Part shown: one piece after another, positions 56,701 through 64,000 of the stretch | How positions within the stretch are numbered: position 1 is the first letter of the stretch | Layout of the letters: the number at the start of each line of letters is the position of its first letter | Made by a program: the position numbers and the translations under genes | Source of the DNA: Corythucha ciliata | Lineage: Eukaryota; Arthropoda; Insecta; Hemiptera; Tingidae | Reading direction: 5' to 3' | Assembly: GCA_038030265.1 (NCBI GenBank) | Contig: CM075940.1 | Span: forward strand, 29,550,940 to 29,614,939 | DNA length: 64,000 nucleotides | The notes under the pieces: generated by a model | What the model was told of the DNA's origin: nothing | The model's database searches: none | Seen by the model: only the letters and a program-made list of their open reading frames with translations

Positions 56701-57113
56701 TATTTACACGCACAAGAGCTGTAAACTCCAGAACACTGGATTAGAGGAACGTCTTCTCTTGAACTTCTACTTTTAGGATCTTCAGGGAATCTTTAACTGC
56801 TTTAAGCTTTTCTATTTCTGGTTTTCAAGATTCGACCTGATAATATTTTCGAAAATTGCATTAAATCACTAATCATTGATGATACACGGGCGATTTTTCA
56901 TTTTTGAACAATGTTCAACACAAAAGTGAAACTGTTAAAAATCGGTGTTCTTTTCTTTTAAAACGTTTAATTGTGGACAAATTGAAAAAAAAGACATTTC
57001 ATTTTTAGGTAATCAAAAAACTTCACAAGCCAGCGAGAAAAAACAAAAAAAAACATACGAGAGCTCATAGTAAAGTGAAGCCACCCGCGCGCGAAAAACA
57101 AATAATTTTTAAC
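53781..57113. other. No gene seen
   Basis: A few F1 units at 54055-54165, then AT-rich DNA with poly-A at 55209-55237, poly-T at 55720 and 56350. Open frames are short and unsupported. The part just left of 57113 would be the LTR of the BEL element. Confidence 0.45.
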
Positions 57114-57161
57114 ACTTCCTCCCACCTGAGTTAAATGACAGTTTGGCGTTGATTCAAAAAA

Positions 57162-58200
57162 TCATAAGTCCATTCTCCTAATCGTCTTAATTTTCCGTCC
57201 TCTGATGGAGATATTTGTCGCCTTTGATGGATCATTGTCTTCGTGGAGTGTGGGAATTTGTTCTTCTTTCTCTTCGGGTCCGTTGCTATCATTTTCTTCG
57301 CTTTTTATTTCCATGGGATACAGTTTTTTCACTGGGCGAAGAATTTCACCGGTCTGCGTCCGTACTCTAGCTACCCTGACACGTTGATCTGGGCCTGGAT
57401 AGATTTCCACAACGCTAGCTAGAGGCCATTCAAATCTCTTCACTCTCTCGTCGTCGATCAACATGAGGTCACCGCGACGTACTTGGTTCTCCCTCTTTAG
57501 GTGGCGTGTTGGTCTCAGCAAACCAAGATACTCTTTGACAAATCGATTCCATAAATGCACTCTCAACTGATGTCTATAACGGATTCGACGTCGTAGATCT
57601 GCAGCTTCAACAGCATCTAGATCAGGTGCTCCCACCGTTGGGCAGTCCCTTAAAAAGAGAAGTGGAGTCAAAGGCTGCAAATCATTAGGGTCCTCTGAAA
57701 TATACGTCAACGGACGGCTGTTAATGATGGTCTCGCACTCGCATATCAGGGTTGAAATTTCGTCAAGATTGAGGCGCGCTTGACCCAACGTTTTTCTTAT
57801 AAGATCCTTCAGGGTTCGCATCATCCGCTCCCAGAAGCCACCCCACCATGGGGCTGAAGGAGAACTGAACTTCCATACAATGCGTCAAACACTATTGAAT
57901 CGCTGAATTTTCGTCCAATCCAGATCCTTTAATTGGTTGAAGCCACCAACAAAATTCGTCCCGTTGTCACAGAAAATTGTAATGGGTCTTCCTCTTCTAG
58001 CCATAAATCTGCGAAAACATAGCAGAAAGGCCTCAGTCGATATAGAGTCCACGACCTCGAGATGAATTGCTCGAACAACGGCGCACGTATAAAGGCAAAT
58101 CCAAATCTTTTTGCCGTCGCGCAAGAAAATCGGACCACACAAGTCGATGCCGACTGTCTCGAATGGGACCGAATCTCTGACGCGTTCTTCCGCGTAACGC
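57162..58200 (-). pseudogene. BEL/Pao integrase core and C-terminal domain
   Basis: From about 58200 the frame carries the first catalytic Asp in VGIDLCGPIFL, then FCDNGTNFVGG with the second. After a TGA at 57885-57887 the same frame goes on with PSAPWWGGFWERMMRTL, which holds the catalytic Glu. It ends with the BEL C-terminal region (INSRPLTYISEDPNDLQPLT, then RRGDLMLIDDE and RVRVARVRTQTGEILRPVKK) and a stop at 57162. All DDE residues are visible, but the TGA interrupts it. The enzyme joins element DNA to the genome. Confidence 0.88.
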
Positions 58201-58920
58201 GTCCTCCGAAACTTCGATGTGCTTCACGGCGTGTCTTCGACATTTTACGCAACGAGAAACGACTGATTTCACTGTTTTTCTTCCACCGATGATCCAGTAG
58301 TCGTTCCTAAGAATTGACATCAACCCTTGAACGCCGACGTGTGCGTGTGCTGCCATCTGATAAAAATAGTAATGATTTCGTGATTGTTTGGCAACAAAAT
58401 AGGGTGTCGGAACGAGTAGTCATCGGTTCGGTAAACTAGGCGAGTTCACAACCGTATGACGCCATGGTCATCAAAAAACGGGTTTAGGTGAACAATCTTT
58501 TCGTCTCCAACACCATCGAATTAATCTTGTTGGATAAAACGCCAAATGTTCTCCTCGGCAGTCATCACTTCTTCCGTCTCGAGTTCTGAAAACGTCGGTT
58601 AGATGGGTTAAGGCAGTTATGAACGAAACGATTTACCCATGCGACCATTCTAACAATTTTAGGAAAAGTAGAGAATTTACGATAAATCCAAGTGTTTCTT
58701 TCGGTAGTCACAATAGACGCGATGACAGTACATTTTCTTCGTTCTTCTGAAAACTCTTTTTCGTCGAATTGGTCACGGGAGCGCGGCCATTTCTCTACGG
58801 GCTCCTTTAACCAGTAGGGACCCTCCCACCATCTTAACTTCAAGAGTTTTTTCGCTGAACATCCTCGTGAAGGGAGATCTGCTGGGTTGGCAGCCCCAGG
58901 TATGTGGTGCCATTTGTCAC
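58150..58920 (-). pseudogene. BEL/Pao linker and integrase zinc region
   Basis: HIPGAANPADLPSRGCSAKK at about 58850-58910 is the hallmark linker after BEL RNase H, followed by RWWEGPYWLKEPVEKWP (58770-58830). The frame is lost at 58565-58360. At 58357 down, HAHVGVQGLMSILRNDYWI and SRCVKCRRH are the H2C2 zinc region, and LPEERVRDSV in a shifted frame leads into the core. Confidence 0.82.
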
Positions 58921-59690
58921 GAGGCGTGAGTTATTAACGAACACCCCCCCCCCAACTGGTCATCCCTCTGGATCCATGCGACGACACTTGATGAGTCTGA
59001 CCAGAACGAAACGTCAAAACGTTTACCAGGAAGGGCTCTGGTGAGAGAGTGAAATAGTCTGGCTCCCATCAATGCACCCATCAATTCGAGGCGGGGAATC
59101 GTCAGGTTTTTCAACGGTGCAATTCTAGATTTTGCAGAAACCAGCTGCACTTGCACGCCTTGATCGTCTTCCATCCTCGTTACTAGCGTCCGTGAAAACA
59201 TGAAGTGAAACAGAATCGTCCTCCGTACCGAAAACCCAACGAGGGATCTCGATTTTCAGTAAATATGGTAGCTCTTGAATCCATCGTTTAACTTGCTTGA
59301 CTGTTCCTTGATCGACCTCCTCGTCCCACTGAAATGTCGACTGCCACAAGCGTTGCAAAAGAATTTTGAGTTTTAGTGTACCGGGACAACTAAACCCAAT
59401 CGGGTCGAACACCCTTTGGGCCAAAGACAAAATTAGACGTTTTGTTATTTTTTGACTTTGAATATCAGTGGTATAATCAATGTTTAGGCTTAAAGTAATC
59501 CTTTTTCTTGTCCCACTTGAGGCCCAGTACCTTTGAAGGGTCGGTCTGTTGTTCTCCACTGAACTCCCACCCACGAAGGTCGAATTTGTGACTGGCGAGG
59601 ATTTTTATCGCCGTCGCCCTCACCTCTTCAAGTCTCTCCATGTTTTCAACGCTTATTACGAGGTTGCCTACGTTGAAGTTCGACGTTATG
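58917..59690 (-). pseudogene. BEL/Pao reverse transcriptase end and RNase H
   Basis: The start, near 59690, is the reverse transcriptase palm: NFNVGNLVISVENMERLEEV stands where the family has YVDD, so both catalytic Asp are lost. FDLRGWEFSGEQQTDPSKVL and GLKWDKKKDYF follow, then in another frame RVFDPIGFSCPGTLKLKILL and LHVFTDASN. RNase H continues with LTIPRLELMGALMGARL and SFWSDSSSVVAWIQRDDQ. At least two frameshifts lie near 59520 and 59170. Confidence 0.85.
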
Positions 59691-59736
59691 ATCTGGATAG
59701 TCCAGTATGCAAAGCTTTTTGACCTGCAAAAGGTGG

Positions 59737-60504
59737 TGTAGAAGATTTTATTGTTTGAAATGTTCTATTTGGGTCCTAATAACATGTATTTGAAGAGTGC
59801 ACACAAAATTTTTCCCGGGACAACTTTTGGCAGCCTAAAAACCTCGAAATTGTGGGGGTGTTTTCAGTTTTCCGCATAAAACTCGAAAACGGTCCATATT
59901 TTGTGAAAAACAGTCCAATAGTAAATTAAAGAGGACAAAATTCTGCGTCGATTACAAAATAAAATTCCCGAATCGGTCCAATTGACCAGTTTTTACTGGT
60001 GATCAAAAAACATCCATTTTTTCCAATACATGTGTTTAACCTTTTTTTAAAGCGTTGTGGCTCCTAAAGGACTGATAAAATCCACTACCTCCCTCCCTAA
60101 AAGTTGTAGAGCATCAATCAACAAGTTCAAAAAACACCAAAAATTTAAAATTGATCTAATTTTAGAAATTTTAGAAACCACTTTTCCCAAAAAAAGGATT
60201 TTACAGAAATTGGCTCTTGGTTTTTTTTCAATATTTCGACGCTAGAATGTATAGAGCATAGCATCAAGCACCTAAATTTTGAAATCGGGCCAATTTTATA
60301 ATTTAAAGACACTGTTTTTCCAAAAGAAAAAAAGGTACCTTGTTTTTTATGGTTCGAGTTGGTTGAGTGTATGCTTTGTTAGCGGAGGATATGAATAAGA
60401 AGTACATAAAGTAAAAATTTTTTTTAACCCTGTATTTAAATTAAGTAAACAGTTTTCGAATTAAGAATAACATTCATAGCGCAAAATGAATAAAAAGTAA
60501 TAGG
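59737..60504. repeat. Three diverged tandem-like units between BEL and the nuclease gene
   Basis: TGTAGAAGATTTTATTG at 59738, GTTGTAGAGCATCAATCAAC at 60101 and TATAGAGCATAGCATCAAGC at 60249 start similar stretches, followed by AATTTAAAATTGATCTAATT or TTTTGAAATCGGGCCAATTT and then a run of CCAAAA. They look like worn copies of one unit of 150-350 bp. Because they sit at the 3' side of the minus-strand gene, they may be part of its mobile unit. No coding. Confidence 0.45.
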
Positions 60505-63500
60505 TTATCGAGAGCGGCGCGGACGTTTTGCAGGCGTTGGCTCCTCGCGAGCAGGTGGTGGAAGATATAAGTCGTCGTCCTGTTCTGCGTTATTTATCCT
60601 CTCAAGTGTCTCGTCCACGACGTCCATTACTTCGTTTTCCTCGTCTTCTTCGAGTGAAGGTATATGTGAATTCTCAAAGGATACCCCTGTACAGTGCATG
60701 CAAAGGGAGGAACACTTCAAACCTGCTTTTTTGCAGGAGCAACCTGCTGTGCTTCACCCTCCCTTGCAAGCGCAAGAGACGGTGTTGAGGAGGATTTGTG
60801 GAGCACAATCTGTTGTCATTGTGGTGGGGAAGAGGCCTTGGGAACCGGACGACCACCCCCACAGCTGTGGGTCCAGCTCATTTCCCAACCACACCTGTAC
60901 CTGCAGGTAGGTGCGGTACGAATGAAATTTTGCTGCTTCTGATGTGGAGGGCAGTCGTGGCAGGTCGACTTCCTTTGTGGACGCCAGCTTCTGAAATATG
61001 GTGAAACGCAGGTCGTCCAAACTCCCTCCCGCCTCGCCGGAATAGAGTAGCCTTAGGAGGGCTTCCCCAGCTTCTTCAACAGCTTCATGAGAGCTTGATG
61101 GATTGTGGAAGGTGTCCCAGAGGTGGGGAGCTTTGCTGAGAATGTTGCAAAGTTTCATCTTCCCCTGGCCAAAGATTGCTGAAGTTGTGTCACACCCGCT
61201 CAGGGCATGACTCAGCAGTAATCCCTTGGGGTCAAAGCGGTAGGAGGTGGTTCCATACAAAATATCTTGTGTCCTCCCTCTCCCAGGCTTTAAAAAGAAT
61301 ACGTTTTCATTTGACTGGCCCAAGACTGTCATGAGGGCAAGTAAGTCTATGTCCTCCCCCACAATAATTGCTTTGTGGGAAATGGACTTGTGGAGGGCAG
61401 TGTGGACAATGAGGACGTCAGCATCCTCTACTGCCTGCTTCACCTCGATATTACATCCCTCAAAATGTGTCTTGAGGAGTTCGATGAGCCGCTTCTTGTT
61501 GTATTCATTAGCCAGAAACTTATCTTGTGCCACCTGATTGACTGTGTCACGGTCAAACACTACTTTCAATGAAGCCATAGGTCTAGCTCTTCTGGACCGC
61601 TCACACTGTTTCGTGCCAGGATTATTAGGGTACCCGTCAAATACGACGACGGTTTCTGACCCATAGTGCCTCTTGACGAATGCTGAGTAGGTTTCGGCTA
61701 TGGCTTGGAAGGATGCATTTCGAGGCCAAACAACTTTATGAAGCAAGAAGCCTCCGTCAATAATTGTCCAACTACTTTCATCTCTCACGTCCAGGTTGAG
61801 TGGGGAAAATGCCTTGTAGAGTGTTGACTTCGTTCCTTTCCGCATTCCCTCTTCATTGAATAGGGAAATGGGAAACGGTGCAAGTTCTTATTTGAAAAAC
61901 ACCTTCAGATCAGCGTCACATGGTTTTGACAGGCACAATCTTTGAAACAAAGTGAGCGGATCAAGTGAAACTACTTTCATTGATCCTACTTTTAGAGGGG
62001 TGACAACGGCTGCGAGAGTGACCACCTTATCTTTCCTCTTAAAAGTCACATTTTTGAAGTTTCCATGGTCAACTATTTTTCTCACCATATCTGCTCCTAC
62101 TTCTGAGGCCAAGTGGCAGTTAACCTCTGGTCCACCAACAATGCCACTGCTCAGTGACATGAGGGCATCAGTTGCAGGGAAATGGTGGTGCTGGGAGAGC
62201 CATTCCAGCAATTTGGATGAGTCCTGTTCATCCCGGCTCATTCTTGACATTCTCGCGTCTACGTGTTGCTCACTCATGTCAAAGCGGACATCGCAGAATT
62301 GTTCAAACTCATCGCAAAGATTCTGCATGTACACTTGTGCCAGAGTCCATTTGGCCAATGAACTTTCTGAAAATCCTCGGCCCCGAGTGAGACCTCCATG
62401 AGATTTCATGTCTTTCATCAGCGTTTGTTCAATTGTTTGGTCAGACCAAATTCCTGCTCAGTGTTTTGCAGATCGCCTGACAGTGAATCTCCGTCCTGTG
62501 GTGAAATTGTGGTATTCGACTGGGTCCATTTCTTGTTCCAGTGTCAACATATCCGTTATGTACAAGTGTGCACTTTTAGCGTTGTGACCTGCAGCGTGGA
62601 AGAAAGGCAGTGCTCGTTGGATGGATTCAAGGTGAAGCTTCCAGTTACCAGTTCGTTCAGCTTGGATGAACTGTTTTAGAATGGTGACCATCCGAAAGTA
62701 TGTAACCCAAAGCTTTGCCGTGGGCCCCATCGATTCCAACGTATTCAAGCGAATTTATCAGTAACCCTTTTCACAATAGCACTGCTCGCACAGTAGCTCA
62801 ACACTCGAGCAGTCTCTGAATGGCTGTCAACGATCTCGTTCATTTCAACACGTTCTTCATCAGTGAGCTCAATTGTTTCCCATACCAGAGAACCCAACAC
62901 TGCATAAATGAGAAAATGACCACGGACAGCTCTAGAGTATGCATGGCCAGTCATTATTTTTTGAACGCTGATTTCTGCATAGATTGTAGTTAGTAGTTGC
63001 TGCAACCCACTTCCAGCCATTATCATTCCCATGGCACCCATGTAGGACATGGCAAGATGGAAGCCTCCCAGTCTTACAGTTACAGTGCTCAATTCAGGTA
63101 ACCCTAGGGCTACAATTTCTCTCGCTTTGAGGTATAGTGGTTGATCATATGTCACAATGCATCGCTTTTGACCGAGTGTTTGGGACTTCTCAACTGCCAT
63201 AAGCAGCGATGTGAAGATTGTGTCCATACTTGAAGGTGGGTTGTTAATAAATAGCAAACATATGATCTTTGAACGCTCGTACTCTAAAAGAGCTGTGGCT
63301 TTCTCCATAAAGCCATTCCAACCAGGAACACACGGATGTTGCGTCCATTTGCCGTACAACCATATCACGTCAGTGTCAAGTGGCTGCACTTGACCATCAA
63401 GTTGATTGATGTCATCCAAGTTCTTGACAGGCACATTCTGTAACCCCCCACTCTTTGCAAGTGTTATGAGGTCAACTTTGCCGGCCCTTTTTAACAGTTC

Positions 63501-64000
63501 TGGTGCTGTTAAACTTGAAACTCGTTCAATGCTCTTAAATGGAACAATAGAGTTATCCGGAGTGACGCACAATATCCCATCCATCACGTGAAAAGTGTCT
63601 TTGCCATCGAGCGTCATAACGTTCCAGTCAGCGTTGTCAAATATTGTCTGGCAGGTAGCCTCTTCTCTCAAAGTTGGTGTGCTCTCAGTCTGAAGGACAG
63701 CAGAGGTTTCAAGGAGTGCACCTTCAAAGTAGGAAGCAGAGAAGCCTAGGTGTGACAGCATGGTAATCAAGTGTCTAGACCCGAACTTTCTAAACAAATA
63801 TCCAGTCAGACCAGTCAAAAGCGAGGAAAGAAATGATCGAGGTCTTGTTGCGCTGATGATGGCATGGGCAATGGCTGTACACTTCCTTTTCCATGAGTCC
63901 CAAGCACCTCTTTTCTCCTTCATTATTATAGTTTCCAACAGCACATTAAGAGACTCTGGTATGACAGCATCAACATCTTTTAAAAAGTCATTTGGAGGCG
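60505..64000 (-). pseudogene. Large FEN1/XPG-like (PIN-fold) nuclease gene, possible new mobile element; 5' end outside window
   Basis: The frame is open to the window edge and runs to 60505, about 1,160 codons. Interruptions: a one-base loss near 62748, TGA 62458-62460 (a Trp position in relatives I recall), TAA 61888-61890 (Tyr position) and TGA at about 60754 (Cys position); each is followed by unbroken frame. N-terminal half: FDNADWNVMTLDG (63640), VTYDQPLYLKAREI (63140), GGFHLAMSYMGAMG (63050), possibly transposase-like. C-terminal half: acidic residues IIDGG, VFDGY, EDADVLIV, GEDIDL and SGCDTTS plus FGQGK match the FEN1/XPG active site and helix-turn-helix. A Cys-rich region (CAC, CSC, C, C, C at 60690-60770) and an acidic, Lys/Arg-rich tail end it. 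I recall similar multi-copy unnamed proteins in invertebrates. Confidence 0.8.

Larger units (their letters stand above)
57114..59700 (-). mobile_element. BEL/Pao retrotransposon, 5'-truncated
   Basis: End of reverse transcriptase, RNase H, linker, integrase and the BEL-specific C-terminal domain run in order on the minus strand. Gag, protease and most of the reverse transcriptase are missing beyond about 59700. On the minus strand GGTGGGAGGAAG (57115-57126) looks like the polypurine tract and is followed at 57114 by TGTTAAAAATT, an LTR-like start. The LTR end was not found. Several stops and shifts show that it is dead. Confidence 0.85.

Noticed and set aside
60505..62460. Selenocysteine or stop readthrough at the TGA codons of the nuclease gene
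   Set aside because: One TGA replaces Trp and another break is TAA, and there is also a one-base shift. Ordinary decay explains all of them; no SECIS-like structure was noticed.
60528..62679. Plus-strand open frames across the nuclease region (for example 61952-62401)
   Set aside because: They are shadows of the long minus-strand coding frame and have no protein features of their own.

Overview
The window looks like intergenic or intronic DNA of an invertebrate animal. It is AT-rich and packed with metazoan transposons: Ty3/Gypsy, BEL/Pao, Ty1/Copia, non-LTR, hAT-like and Tc1/mariner-like. I found no intact host gene. The phylum cannot be fixed from the sequence alone; an arthropod-like source is a guess from the mix of elements.

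Layout: 1-931 is the right part of a non-autonomous DNA transposon filled with ~30-bp degenerate repeats. 1850-9379 is an old Ty3/Gypsy copy (A) split by a 1,336-bp solo LTR (2627-3962) and by a young Ty3/Gypsy copy (B, 4708-8831, 141-bp LTRs, AGTT target duplication). 13992-18222 is a hAT-like element with GTCTCG subterminal arrays; inside it lie a second hAT-like element (14845-17177) and a mariner-like MITE (17211-18050) that carries a further inverted repeat. 24413-27016 holds Gypsy remnant C and a Copia 3' end. 27120-29720 holds 17-bp and 43-bp minisatellites and two F1 arrays in opposite orientation. 33495-38087 holds non-LTR fragments, transposon ends and a long palindrome. 40531-45789 and 50597-53772 are two more non-autonomous transposons made mostly of short-period repeats. 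57114-59700 is a 5'-truncated BEL/Pao element.

The last 3.5 kb (60505-64000, minus strand, open at the window end) is the most notable coding region: a long single-frame gene for a very large protein with a possible transposase-like part, a complete FEN1/XPG-like (PIN-fold) active site and a Cys-rich C-terminus. It is broken by only three nonsense codons and one single-base shift.

A second theme is the internal sequence of the non-autonomous transposons. At least five families of 17-30-bp degenerate repeats (F1-F5 here) fill roughly a fifth of the window. Some share a core, at least three F2 arrays share unit order, and the arrays sit inside elements bounded by TIRs and target duplications. 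One tandem block (41377-42320) consists of small hairpins whose stems co-vary. Remaining long stretches (9380-12950, 21190-24410, 29980-33490, 38090-40260, 45790-49490, 54170-57110) show no gene I can support.
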